A stretch of 64,000 nucleotides of DNA from Melieria omissa (lineage: Eukaryota; Arthropoda; Insecta; Diptera; Ulidiidae), in assembly GCA_963971225.1 (NCBI GenBank), contig OZ020270.1, positions 69,694,932-69,758,931 of the forward strand, given 5' to 3'. Under the pieces are notes generated by a model, which worked only from the letters and a program-made list of their open reading frames with translations, made no database searches and had not been told where the DNA came from. Each line of letters starts with the position of its first letter. The first letter of the stretch is position 1. Below, piece after piece: positions 23,221-34,463 of this stretch. The position numbers and the translations under genes are program-made.

Positions 23221-23945
23221 TCAGGGACCGGAAATAACAGTTATTTATGAAAACTATATTTGAATAATTTACTATGAAGGAAAAGTCATACAAATAAATT
23301 AAATATACCAACACATTTCTTTTCGTGTCAAGAATCAAATTTGGCAATAAACTTTTATTATGTAATTTTTACGGAAATATCAAAAAATTAGAATTATTTT
23401 TTATTTATATTTCAAAAATCCTTTAATAACAATTATTTTTGATTTTTTTTCTTATTAGTCCATTAGTAACTGTTTTTTACGATTTTTATTTTAGTTGTCC
23501 TATGATAACAGTTATTGGTGACTTTTATTTAAAAAAGTCATAATAAAAATCATTCATTGACTTTTATTTATAAAAGTCATCAATAAAAAACATTCGGTGA
23601 CTTTTATTTTTTTAATTATCAATAAAAATCGTTCAATGACTTTTATTTATAAAAGTCATCAAAAAAATCATGCGATTACTTTTATTTTTTAGGTCATCAA
23701 TAAAAATCATTCAATGACTTTTATTTATAAAAGTCATCAATAAAAATCATTCAATAACTTTTATTTATAAAAGTCATTAAAAAAAACATTCAATGACTTT
23801 TATTTTTTAAGTCATCAGTAAAAATCATTAAATGACTTTTATTTATAAAAGTCATCAAAAAAATCATTCGGTGACTTTTATTTTTTAGGTCATCAATATA
23901 AATCATTCAATGACTTTTATTTATATTTAATCGCAGTACAGGATT
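23221..23945. mobile_element. Satellite-bearing element, copy 1
   Basis: One border reads TCAGGGACCG..AATAACAGTTATT, the other TTAATCGCAGTACAGG. The same borders occur inverted at 43551-43975, enclosing a shorter array, so this is a mobile or duplicated unit rather than local satellite. Non-coding; ends are not inverted repeats of each other, so the class is unknown. Confidence 0.7.
23515..23940. repeat. Tandem array of 38-40 bp palindromic units
   Basis: About ten units of the form CATCAATAAAAATCATTCAA followed by TGACTTTTAT-TT-ATAAAAGT. The second half of the 40 bp version is a near-perfect palindrome together with the next CA. 38 bp units, where TTTATAAAAGT is replaced by TTTTTTAAGT-type sequence, are interspersed. 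Confidence 0.9.
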
Positions 23946-24293
23946 TATTAAATATCAAAATGTATATATATTCTTGATCGGCTGAACATAAACAAACCAC
24001 ATATATATTACGAGAAGGGCCCACGGCTTAAAAATTATCATTTGTATCTTATTTGAAGTGCTTTCACCAATTTTGATGTTATGTCATCTTTTAAATCATG
24101 TTTCCACATACGAAATTTTAACCCATCGTTGATTTAGATATTCAAAAAAGTTAAAAACACGTGTTAAATAATTTCTCACAGATTTAATTTTACTTATTTC
24201 CAAAATTTTAATTTTTATTTAATTTAATGAACATAATTTTTTGTAGGGACTCAGAAGATAAGTTAAAGCGTAGGTCTGTTAGTACTAATTTAA

Positions 24294-25705
24294 GGCAGGT
24301 TTCTACCTTGTGCGGCCGAGAAAACATGTTTTTTTTGAAAAATTTTGGATGGGAAGGTTTTTAAGATAAACACTGGAAAATTTTTTCAGATGTACTCGTA
24401 GGTATATGTTTATTGTACAAGTAAAAAAAGTTTCATGATAAAATATGCAAAGGGGGGAGGGGGCCATCGAGCAATGGCGGCAGGACTTCCTTACTCGCGG
24501 AAGTCCTGCCGCTGTTTGAGATGACTTGAAACACAAAAATGAAATTTTTTCTTATCCTGTATCCTTTTGTCTATGGCTGGAACTAGGATTTAAAAAAAAA
24601 TGAAAAATGAAGGATATATGCGATTTTGACTAAAAAACTCAATTTTTACCTACTTTTTTCAATACAAATTTATATTTTTAATTAAAAAAAATTATTATTT
24701 CTTGAAGATTCTAGTTCGGGCCATAGCTAAGACCTTGATAAATGACTTCCACTGTTTACAATTTCGTAGCTATTCCTCAACTCGTGTGGCCTAAATCACT
24801 TCCGCAAGGTCAAAAAATGTAGTTTTGAGAAAAAGGCGTTCAAAGTTTTGCTTCAGTACTCGGCGCCCTCGACACCGCTACCTGTTTCGATAAATTGCTT
24901 CCGTAATTCGAAAGATTTCAACTTCAAATTTTGGGAACGTATTCTACAATCATGTATTAATCCAAAAATACATGAAAAAAAAATCGATTTTTTTGACCGC
25001 ACGCGCCCGGAATTTTAGTCTATTTTTGGAAATTAATTGTAAGGAAACTATACAAGATAATTGAAAAATTTTTTTTGTACTATTTTTGTACATGTTTAAA
25101 CTTGAAAAATGACAAATGCCTTATGTGTGTGCATTTCCGTTATCTTTAAACGCATTTTCCCGAAAATCACCTTTTTTATACTTTGTGGTATGACTTCTAC
25201 AAGTAATTTTCATCGGATTTGACTAATTTTTTTTTTACTTCTTCATAAAACACTTCTCTATGCTTCTCCGAGTACGATTTTTTTTATTTTTAAAATTTTT
25301 CAAATTATACGGTTTTTTGTGAAAAGTTGTATTTTCAACCACGTTTTTTGACCTGTTGAGGGTCATAAAAATTGAACAAAACAAAATTTCAAAAATCGTA
25401 CTCGGAGAAGCATAGAGAAGTGTTTTATGAAGAAGAGAAAAAAAAAATTAGTCAAATCCGATGAAAATTACTTGTAGAAGTCATACCACAAAGTATAAAA
25501 AAGGTGATTTTCGGGGAAATGCGTTTAAAGATAACGGAAATGCTCGAAACGGCTGGAGGCGGCTATGTTTCCGGCTTCGAAAACCCAAGAAGGAATGTGT
25601 TTTTCACGAAACCGTTTATAAGACGTATTCCTTATATCCTCTATATTCAAAAAATGCAGAAAAAAAAATATCGATTTTTTCAATCCGCGTAAGCAGAAGA
25701 CCCCC
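24294..25705. mobile_element. TTAA-flanked MITE 3 inside the hAT exon
   Basis: 1412 bp, with ends GGCAGGTTTCTACC and, inverted, GGGGGTCTTCTGC, and TTAA at 24290-24293 and 25706-25709. It contains a GAGAAAAAGGCGTTCAAAGTT-type word (24829-24850) like MITEs 1 and 2, and a long internal palindrome. No transposase. Confidence 0.8.
25128..25545. repeat. Long palindrome inside MITE 3
   Basis: Arms of about 155 bp (25128-25283 and 25388-25545) around a 105 bp loop. The arms share TGGTATGACTTCTACAAG, GAGAAGCATAGAGAAG and a TTATCTTTAAACGCATTT-type segment, inverted. The arms are nearly identical, so transcripts could fold into a long hairpin. Confidence 0.88.
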
Positions 25706-26693
25706 TTAAGTGCAGAAAATCCTCTTTCAACACTTACTTGTGTAGCGGGCACGCTGTTTATTACCTTAGCCAATTGGTACAGGTGAGGAAGTGCATATTT
25801 GTTTTCTTCCCAATATTCCATTACATCGATTTCTGTGATTGCTTTTTTCAAAGATTCGTCTTCCTCATCAGATTCGTCGTTTGAAGTTACTTCTATATTA
25901 TTTAAAAATGAACTTAGCAATGAAGATGTAGTTTCCGGTACGTGGATTTGACAGTCAGGTGTTGCGCTGTCCACATCTGTTGATTTTTTTGGAACCGTCT
26001 GACGTTTCTGCAAAGCAAAGTGGTCAAACTAATTAATCTTCCACTGTATGGTTGGACCACAGATAACTCATCATATAGATGTCCAGCCTCATACGACGAA
26101 AACGGCACAAAAATTTCAAGCTCTGAGTTACAGCTTTTTCCGCAAAGCTTTTTTACGCACACAGCTGCATGTGCTCATGCAGAACTTTTGCCGGATTGAA
26201 TTAATTTATAATTTCTTTTCTTGCTTGCTGATATTTTTTTCTGCAACATACATTTATGATTTTAGCTACGACGATCACGTGCTGTATTTGGTGTAACAGC
26301 ACGTCAGATATCCGTAATTTCTCTTTCTTAAATTTCGCCTCGGGTTCAAGGCTGGGCGAGGAAGCAAAATTTTTCTTAACATTTAACGCTTTTTTTTATA
26401 AACCTTTTTAATCGGCTATAACGGAAATTAATAATGTGTTCAAAAAATGTGATATAAATGAATCGGCACTAAAAATTTTGTGCATGATCAAAGAATATAA
26501 TGAAAATAATTTTCTTTGGCATGATACATACACATCGTTGCTAAGGCAACGCATTGTCAATAGCTGCGGCGCCAGCAGGTCTATCCTCTGCGTCGGCGTA
26601 ACTGTATTGCGACAATGAAGTGACCGCTGAACAATTACATTCGTTTTGGAATATTTGCCGATCTTTTCATTTTTTTTGCGAAAGCAAGTGCCT

Positions 26694-26857
26694 GGGCGTA
26701 CCCAGCAACAAATTAAAGGGGGCAAGACATAACTACATTTCCGAATTCAGAATATAAAATTCAAATAGAATAGAATATAGATTTCTGAGCATATGTATAT
26801 AAAATATAGAATTATGTAGGGGGAGCTACCCTCCTCTACCCATACCTAGGTACGCCC
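26694..26857. mobile_element. Small nested MITE with GGGCGTACC ends
   Basis: Starts GGGCGTACCCAGC and ends CTAGGTACGCCC, an inverted pair of about 13 bases; flanking AGTGCCT and AGCGCCT may be an imperfect target duplication. Similar to GTAG/GTACC-ended hAT-type MITEs. Confidence 0.45.
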
Positions 26858-27084
26858 ATGAGCGCCTGTCATCATCAACCGAATCTTTTTGCTGTATGGT
26901 TGTTTGTAACCGTATGCTGCGCTTGGTTGATTGATTTTAAAACTTGCGAACAATTATATGTGTCTCCAAAACCAAACAATTCACTAATCAAGAGATCTAG
27001 AAACCAAATAAATTGTTCATTCATCTTTTTTTCACGGGTCGTAAAAAAGGAATATATATTTAAAAAGATGCCATTAAAAAATTT

Positions 27085-27180
27085 TTGGCGGCTACAGTGA
27101 GGATTGAACCGCGAACTCGTCGTCCGAGACACTCCCGCTTACGCGTTTGACCATCAACACTCAATCCCGACTGGCTGCTT
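27085..27180 (-). other. tRNA-like Pol III box sequence (possible SINE head)
   Basis: On the minus strand GTGTTGATGGTCAAACGCG precedes CGCGGTTCAATCC by about 40 bases, resembling A and B boxes. No convincing acceptor stem, so a tRNA-derived SINE head is more likely than a tRNA gene. Confidence 0.35.
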
Positions 27181-27475
27181 AAAAGGTGTGATAAGAGACA
27201 AGCGCCGTTTTGACTAGAAAATCACATATTTCTGTATCTCAAAACGGAGTACAATGCGTGTGAAGCGGTGTTTGTGTGAGTGACATTAGAGGCCAAAAAG
27301 CTCTTATCGGAGGCCAAATTTGTCGAACTTTTTGACACATTTTTTCCTTGGCCGCTGGACATCTATATGATGAGTTATCTGTGGTTGGACATTTAAGGAA
27401 AATCGAATTTTGTGGTTTTGGCTTTAACTACAATTTGGGATCGATCGAGATTGAATTTTACTTACTTCTTGTGTG

Positions 27476-27927
27476 ACCATATGAACTTGTCGGATAAGTC
27501 GCTTCAAATGATTTCTAGCCATCATTAGCCGAATGGGGTCTTTTGCCAAAATCTCTCGCAGCCGAGGGTCCAAATATATCGCCGAAACAATATTTTCATT
27601 TTCTAGTAAAATCCTTTCCCTTTTTTCCAAAAACTCCTCAAGCAAACTGCTTTTTTCACACTGCATTGCTTTAATTGTCAGTTTCATTTCGAGCCACAGT
27701 TTATAAAAATCGCTGAAGTACAGTTGCTCTTCTTGTAGCTTTTGCGTGGCAACGTAAACAGGTTCTAAAACCTTTAAGAGTGAGCTTATCTCATTCCATT
27801 CCATTGAATCTAAAGTGGCATTTTCAAAATGCTCTTCGCAAAAAGATTTTAAGCTGACCAATGTCTTCAGCATTGTATATGTGGAATTCCACCGTGTTGG
27901 TACGTCTACTACTGGCTGTGGCAAGCC
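27476..27927 (-). pseudogene. hAT transposase exon 3
   Basis: Bounded by acceptor GAGTCAG (27928) and donor GTAAGT (27475). It reads GLPQPVVDVPTRWNSTYTML, typical of the hAT middle region, through LEPVYVATQKLQEE to YLDPRLREILAKDP. Open through its length. Confidence 0.88.
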
Positions 27928-28011
27928 CTGACTCGAAATAATATACCTACCATAGAAGTTTAGCTAACTTTAATACACACGTTCAAATGTTAAATAAGAG
28001 GAATAATTTAC

Positions 28012-28742
28012 CTGTTAGAAGAACATCTAAGTTTTTTTGCTAATTCACGCGATTTCGATAAAAGAGCATCTGATTTTATTTCTTTTAAAAAAGAATTAAT
28101 GCCAAGTTGCAAGTGTGCGCAGCCCATTTAATAGAAGAGTTATATACTTCGACTTCATTAACTAAGTTGTCATAATCAATGTCTTCCACCACAGCAGTAG
28201 ATGTACTGGGTATATCGTCCTCCTTCAATACTTCAACGGCTTTTATCATATTTCTCCCGTTGTCCGTCGTTATGCAGTAAATTTGTTTTTTAGATATCTC
28301 AAAATTGTTCAGTACCTCTTCAATTTCCCGACATAAGTTGACAGCTGTATGTTTTTTGTTCAACTCAATCATGCCGAGAGTATATAGTTGAAGCTTATTT
28401 CCGTCATAATGCTGCACATTGATGCCTAAAATGCTGCGATTAAGACGCGTAGCAGTGTCAAATTTAAGGCAAACCATTTTGCATTTTAAGGCAAATCGAA
28501 GTTTTTCTGTTATGCGATCGAATTCTTCCGTTATACTGTTCATTACATTTTTCGATGTTATCGGAGTCATATCAAGGCCACTGAATATTTGGGTTGTTAA
28601 CAGTTTGAATGGCTTCGAGTCCAGGATAGCAAAAGGTACCTTTTCATTGGTAACCAATTGAACGCATGCTGCCTTGACATCCTTTTCGGAGAACTCGACC
28701 ACAATGTGTTTTTCTTCTCGGGTACCTCGCTGCTCGTCTCTG
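28012..28742 (-). pseudogene. hAT transposase exon 2, catalytic region, frameshifted
   Basis: Acceptor ATTTTCAG at 28743. The exon carries PFAILDSKPFKLLTTQIF, MVCLKFDTATR (the Asp-containing strand seen in hAT catalytic cores), ITTDNGRNMIKAV with a second Asp, and WAAHTCNLAL. Immediately after, a one-base loss near 28103 shifts the frame; the shifted continuation (FLKEIKSDALLSKSRELAK) runs on to a donor GTAAAT at 28011. The single frameshift makes this copy inactive. Confidence 0.85.
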
Positions 28743-28803
28743 CTGAAAATATTTGTATATACATATTGAGGCATACAGTTAGTAATAAAATGCCTCAGAG
28801 GGT

Positions 28804-30113
28804 TAAACCACAGAATAAACAGTAATACAGAACGCGCATCTTATACGAATTCAAAACTGTTAAGGGGTCGTAATATTACGACCACTGTTAATTGAACATT
28901 ACGTCCTCTGTTATTAACAGTACAAACAGCACTAGACAGCTTTCGTTTCTGTTATATCACAGAACAAACAGCACACAGATTAGAAAAAAGTAATGATCGC
29001 ATGCGGCTCCGCGGAGCATTGAAAGGAAAATAGCATCGGCTGTGGTTGCTGTTGTTGTCGGCCAACAAAACAAAGTGCCAATTCTTCTTACATTTATGGA
29101 GAGAAGAGCAATAAGCTATGGTTGTTGTTATTGTTGCCGGCTAGGAAATGAAACATTGAATTTGAATTATTTTTGCTTTATGCTTCATTCTGCGTGCAGC
29201 GCAGAAGCAATGTCGGAAGCAATTTTACGACGTAGTGTAGCGTGCAAAAATATATGAGAACGAATGTCAAAAGGGGGTAACTTAAAACTTAAAAAGTCAC
29301 TACGTTATAAAGATATTACACTATTTTTAATATTGACGATTTTTTAAAATCGTTATGTACAAATAACTTTTAAATTGTTGATTTACATACATATGTACAT
29401 ATAATGAAAAAAAAGCAAAACAAAAAATGTATTCCGCCATCATTCGGGATCGTCGTTCCTTACTTACTTTTTCCTTATAACTTTTTCCATATCATATCTA
29501 TTCAAATAGATATGTACATACATGAGACATGATTAAATGCACAAATTTGTAATCACGATTCTTAGGAATCTCTCATTTTTTTAGGTTTCACAAACAAATG
29601 TTTGGGCCAAAAAACTGGGGGCCTCGAGTGGGATAAAAGGCGTAAAAATAAAATAAAAAATCGTGGCGAGAAGTCATTTACGCCAAATTTACTAAAACCT
29701 TAGCCGTCAAGTGCTCATAAGGAAAAAAATCTCTTCACGCAGAAGGCCGATCGCATAATACCATGAAAAAAAGTCGGGAATTGCCAGCTAATGTCAGCGA
29801 GAAACAAAAATTCAAATTTTACAATTTTCATTCGCTGATCAACACAACAACAATGATAGCACATCGCCCTTCATTCACTTCATTGAACAGTAACTTCTAT
29901 GGCCGGCATCGAGCCAACGAGCTCGCTCTACACCACTCGGCACTTACCGAAATTACAATAACAGAGCTCATCGTCGCACGAGAAATTAACAGAGACAAAA
30001 GTTCTGTCCAACCAACTCTGTTATCTTCCCTTCTGCTGCTTTCGACCCGCACCCGAAATTCAGATTGCTTCGCTGGTCGACATGCGCATTCTGTATACTG
30101 TTTATTCTGTGGT
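28804..30113. mobile_element. Inverted-repeat element in hAT intron 1
   Basis: Ends AACCACAGAATAAACAGTA and, inverted, the same at 30090-30113, with matching ACAGAA.GCGCAT further in. GGTTAAACC flanks both ends and may be a 9-bp or shorter target duplication. Its CCACAGA-type end resembles that of 26055-27389. Internal frames such as 29763-30116 are not recognised. Confidence 0.65.
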
Positions 30114-30903
30114 TAAACCAGGCTTGCACAAAAGATCTACACTGGTCGCAGTTCCTAATAGCCTCAATATTATTATTATACAGTGACTAAAAGCTAAAAT
30201 AGAACAGGCTCCTCAACATGAAAAAAAATTCACATTTTCGATATTACGACGCAAATAATGTAAATTAACATTGTACATGGGTTGCATAGAAAGCCGAACT
30301 ACATGAAACAGGGCCGCTGGACTTCACTACACCACGCTAATGAAGTTCGAGCTATACGCCAACGATAATCATCAGCGAGCTAGTGTAATACTAGCCAATA
30401 TGTGTTGTTGTTGCCCTTCTGAGCAACCACCCACATTACCGATGGTGAGCTTATAGCTTTTGCGCTGCACTCTCTCGCTGCACTTTCGTTCTGCGTTGGC
30501 ACATTTCTCTTTGGCCGAAGTGGCGGGATGCGAAATGCACTTCGGCCGCACTGCGCTACGTGAAGTGTTGGTATGATGCGATTCGGCTGCTGCGCTCAGG
30601 CATATTATTGAGCTAACATGCACTTTCCCATCTGTTGTGCGCTGCTTCCATTTTTTAATACGCTTTGCGTGTTGTTCTATTGTAGCGTACCGCGAAAGCA
30701 GATAAAGGAAAAGGTTGATAACTACATCGGAATGTAGTTACCGCTATAGGCACTGCTATGTACAAAATTTATCAGTATTGGCAAAAGTCGGAAAATAAAT
30801 TCTCATTTAGAACTTCGAATCGGCTTTTATACGGGAGTTTAATTATGCGCCTGTATATCTTGTATAAATATGACAATGACTTAAAAATTACAAAATGTCT
30901 CAC
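30114..30903. other. Remainder of hAT intron 1
   Basis: Mixed sequence with GTTGTTGTTG and CTCTCGCTGCAC phrases similar in style to the foldback family, but no clear alignment. No gene recognised. Confidence 0.35.
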
Positions 30904-31066
30904 CATGAATATCATTCCAAGCGCTTTCATGCTGTGATTTTATATGACGCTTCAGGTTGGTGAAATAATTTCCTTGAAACTCGAAACCACATATGTTGCA
31001 CTTTGCTTTATTTTCTTCAACAAAAGTGAAAAAACTTCTTAGTATTCTGTTTTGCGTTCGTCCCAT
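30904..31066 (-). pseudogene. hAT transposase exon 1: BED-type zinc finger
   Basis: Starts MGRTQNRILRSFFTF and contains CNICGFEF with HIKSQH, a C2H2-like BED finger used by hAT enzymes to bind transposon ends. The exon ends at donor GTGAGA (30898-30903). The gap between this exon and exon 2 is 2.2 kb, swollen by the insertion at 28804-30113. Confidence 0.82.
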
Positions 31067-31430
31067 TTAAAAAATCACTTCACTACTTCAACTTCACTAC
31101 GATTCTCTGATTTTAAAATGTTCGTTTTGTTAAATTTCGTTCCGTCGTCGTCACACTGAGATGTTTGCATACATACATATGACACTTGAATGAACATAAT
31201 TAAGTTTTAACTGCTTTCTTTCGCTTCCTAAACGATCAATGCTGCTCCGAATAACTCAAACTACCCACGCAACATCGCTCAACCATCTTGCTTTTTGCAA
31301 AATATTGCGAAACATTTGCATCTGTGTGCATAGGTTTGAGCAAAGAAAATAAACATACAGAATGCGCATGCCATACAAGCAAAAATTTTGTATGGCGGGT
31401 TCTAACATTGGAACCCGCGCTCTGCTCGCA
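31067..31430. other. 5' flank of the hAT gene
   Basis: AT-rich DNA with no clear promoter. A CAGTGTGACGACGA word (inverted, near 31160) is a possible hAT end but lacks a partner. Confidence 0.3.
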
Positions 31431-31735
31431 CAGATCACGTATGTGGTGAGAGCGTTGCTTTACAAGCGAGAACGTAGTTTTATGTGTTGTGCTCTTTGGT
31501 TGCGCTCACTGCAGTGAGTCTGCGTTAGCACTCTGCTGCGGCGTGATGATGATTGGGAGATGAAGACGATGTTGTTGTTGTTGTTGCGCTGGCGAAAAGC
31601 TGAAATTGTAAAACGATTTCTATTTACTGGCTGGCTTTTGTTCTTCTTCTATTTGCTCGCACGGCATCGCATATTGCTCCTGAACTCTCTGCCGGCTTCA
31701 GTGTGCGCAAAATCATAGAAACGAAAATAAAATAT
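31430..31735. repeat. Foldback-family fragment
   Basis: GTTGCGCTGGCGAAAAGCTG, ACTGGCTGGCTTTTGTTC and GCTCCTGAACTC match 53320-53450 in the same order. It is cut at ATAT (31732-31735) by the Gypsy copy 2 LTR, so it predates that insertion. Confidence 0.8.
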
Positions 31736-31789
31736 TGTAACGATAAGACAGTCTGTCGCTGTGCAAAGCAACCCTGTCGCTACGCGCCG

Positions 31790-33914
31790 CACAGTGGCTG
31801 ATTCTGCCGACGTAGGTTGCAAAAGTCGATTTTGTCATGTTCGATTTGGGGAAAACTGTTATACTTGTCCGATACATAAATGCTTGGACCTAAGAAATCC
31901 GAAAACCTTAACTAAATTGGTCAAATAGTTTTGCTTGTAGAGCCCGTCAAAGTTGAGCAATTTTTAGAGTGTGAAATAATATCAGAAATTTGCACTTTTT
32001 CAGCAAAGCTGAAGTTTTAAAATACGGAAAGGAGCAAATTAATTGAAACTTTTTGCACCAGCATCGTAAAAGAAGGCATTTGTAGTAAATAATTAAATAT
32101 AGAAAAAAAAAGTTGGTTGTTGTTGTTGTCTTTTCATGGGCACTCACTTGAAGCACTGTTTTTATCACTCTTTTTGAACTTTCGATAGACTTTCAAAAAA
32201 AAGGCCATACTTGCCACGGTTCCGTCTTTGGGAAAATTGTTCACTAGTCTTATGTGAGTACTGCCCTGAAGAGATCGGGTGCCCGATTTTGCCCGACTGG
32301 ATTTTACAGCGATTTTTCTGTGGCCACCTCGAGCAATTTTGAGCTTTCGGGTGCGTGCGTTCGAACAAGTTCGTCAAGATTTTGATAGTTTATGAATTAC
32401 ACGCGATTATAGTCGTTACCAGGGCATGCATATTTGGATTTTGGCTTCATTTAAGAAGTGATACAAGCTTGCAACTCCATAGTAAGTCGACTTTTTTTTT
32501 GGCGTATATTGCTGTAAGCTCGAAGTAAAGAGTACTTTTGCTGGATGCGCAGTTCGCACGTACGAAAAACAAGTTGGCTTTCATTTCCGGCAATCAGCTA
32601 TCATGTATCCTTTGATGTAATGCTTTTGTTTTTAACAAAATACTAACACTGTGTCTCTCATACAATTTTTTTTTAATTTGAGCAAAACTCAGTCAGTCGC
32701 CAGTAGTCTTTGAGTTCAACCGCGACAATGAAACAATTAGTTATTGAAAAACAAAAAGTAGACTTATATACATGTGTACTGTCTAAAATCCACTTATGTG
32801 TCTGGGCTGTTCAAAAATCTCACAACGGGTAAAAACCTAAGAACTGCAGGTACCTGCTATTACTAGAATCTTAGTGCCTGCTATTTGAATGTAAGTAAAG
32901 TTAGTTTCGAATTTAATTTAAACTAAACATCACTTCAACTCCGCCACTGCAACTAAACCGAAGAAGAAGCACAATAATGTTTTTAAAAATTCGAAGCTGT
33001 TTGAAATATTTACTATTTCGAAGACAAAGGAGCAGTTCGTTCTGGTTACGTCGAACTGGTTACGTCGAAGGAAGTTTGCCTGCAGCCAAAACATCTACGA
33101 CTAAAGAGAAGATATCCAGGACTTATCGCACTATCAAGTTAAAATGGATTGCGGCAAATCGTGCGAAATTCAATTTTGTCCAGAGTAATGAGGAGTGGTT
33201 AGAAAAAATGATATACTTCGATGCAAGAGATGCGATAAGCAATGACCAACCATCGACATCAAAGGCGGCAAAAGGAAGGCCGAAAAAGTCAACTCAGGAC
33301 TGTGCGTCATTCACTAAAAATAGGAGGCAACGGGAAAAATAACTCTCACCCACTTTCCAGAAGATTTGATCATAAAATAAAATAAGGATCAGGAGAAAAT
33401 GAAAGGTGTTATAGTGAAAGCAGTTTTACCAGCAAGCCCGGGTCGCATAAAAAACAGTATTCCCACCCCACCCAATAAACTACCGATCAAATATAGGCCT
33501 AATGAAGCTTTAGCATTGTTCTTAAACTTCGGATTGTCCAAAGAAAAATTGACTTTTTTTGTACATTTTTCGAATTCTGGTTCTCATTTTGAAAGCAAAA
33601 TTTATGAATTTTTATCTTTAAATTTAACTCTTTCAGCTTATTTCTTAAATTTCTTATTACTTTTCATCTTTTTTAATGCATTTTCATTAATTTTGCAACT
33701 AAAACTTATCATTGTTATTCGCATTATTCTTATTTACAGTAAGCCGAACTTTGACAAAGTATTACGTAGCACCCTGTACCTCGATTGAGTTTAGGTTTGA
33801 GAATACAATAGCCTGATGAATTTCTAATCAACAGCAAACACAATTTTCCAATTATCTCTATTCGTTCAGGAGTTATTAATTTTGCAACCTGAAATGACAA
33901 ATTGAGCCACTGTG
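31790..33914. mobile_element. DNA transposon with RSS-like CACAGTG ends (Transib-like)
   Basis: The 2125 bp insert starts CACAGTGGCT and ends AGCCACTGTG. Both ends carry GGTTGCAAAA exactly 18 bases after the CACAGTG heptamer. The target duplication is CGCCG (31785-31789 and 33915-33919). A 5-bp CGNCG-like duplication and CAC-starting ends resembling V(D)J recombination signals are features described for the Transib superfamily. I could not find RAG1-like transposase in it; the only frames (32977-33342 and 33399-33560) look like another protein family, so the class is inferred from ends alone. Confidence 0.7.
32977..33560 (+). pseudogene. Fragments of a transposon-borne protein of unknown function
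   Basis: Two frames in sequence: one with NEEWLEKMIYFDARDA, QPSTSKAAKGRPKKS and a basic end, then, after a break near 33345, one with KYRPNEALALFLNFGLSKE. The order (GRPKKS-type linker, then Y.P.EALALF) recalls the N-terminus of the same uncharacterised arthropod family whose C-terminal half I see at 680-2030. That link is from memory and needs a profile comparison. Confidence 0.4.
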
Positions 33915-34463
33915 CGCCGTGCTATAATTCAATCTGGCAACGACGGCCGCGATAATAAGGGGAACATTTAGTCCAACCTGGCAATGATGGAAATTTTAGG
34001 CCAACCTGGCAATGATGGCAACTTTTAGTCCAACCTGGTAATGATGGAAACTTTTAGTCCAACCTGGCAATGATGGTCGCGATCATCATGGAAACCTTTA
34101 GTCCACTCCGGAATGTGCGAGAACGATCTGTGCGATGGCCGGACAGGTATAAAAGGCAGCCGGGTGCGGCGCAGCGAGTCAGTCTGATTTCGACTAGTGA
34201 AGGTGCCACACGGAGCAATTAAGCAAATAATTAAGTGTAAAGACAGTGAAGTGAAAATCTGTGAAATAAAGTGATTGTTGGCTTTTATTGACTGCGTTCG
34301 GATAATTATAGTTGTCTTATTTTCAAATTGCACAATCCAGTGATACGTAACAGCCCACTAGACCTAGTATTCGTAACATTTGGTGTCAGAAGTGGGATTG
34401 TGGAAAATTGAAAGTAAGCAAAGAAATAAGTAACTAAATAAATAAAATTATAAAAGCACGGAC

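Larger units (their letters stand above)
24208..26007 (-). pseudogene. hAT transposase exon 4: C-terminal dimerisation domain, split by a MITE
   Basis: The exon starts after an acceptor TTTGCAG (26008) with KRQTVPKKSTD, then an acidic stretch, YWEENKYALPHLYQLAKVI and VPATQVSVERGFSALK, the hallmark hAT C-terminal block. At FSALK the MITE at 24294-25705 cuts the exon. The missing continuation is found on its far side as VLTDLRFNLSSESLQKIMF and ends at TAA, 24208-24210. Excision at TTAA would restore the exon. Confidence 0.88.
26055..27389. mobile_element. Inverted-repeat element in hAT intron 3
   Basis: The ends share CCACAGATAACTCATCATAT plus AGATGTCCAGC, inverted at 27356-27388. The same GTTGGAC occurs outside both ends, depending on where the repeat is taken to start. 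It contains a smaller MITE (26694-26857) and a tRNA-like box sequence near 27120. No transposase. Confidence 0.7.
24208..31066 (-). mobile_element. hAT superfamily transposon, multiply interrupted
   Basis: A four-exon transposase gene reads on the minus strand from 31066 to 24208. Later insertions are a TTAA MITE in the last exon (24294-25705), a 1.3 kb inverted-repeat element in intron 3 and another in intron 1. I could not identify the terminal inverted repeats or the 8-bp duplication of the hAT element itself, so the limits given are those of the gene. Confidence 0.85.
31736..34378 (+). repeat. 5' LTR of Gypsy copy 2, split by an insertion
   Basis: LTR parts are 31736-31789 and 33915-34378; the intervening block is a DNA transposon. 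The second part keeps four U3 repeats, TATAAAA near 34148 and the GTCAGTC initiator. A primer-binding site identical to that of copy 1 follows at 34381-34399. Confidence 0.92.

Noticed and set aside
23515..23940. CRISPR array
   Set aside because: Units are contiguous with no unique spacers and the setting is a eukaryotic transposon cluster.
29763..30116. 117-codon frame inside the intron 1 insertion
   Set aside because: Its end runs through the element's terminal repeat and no family resemblance is visible.
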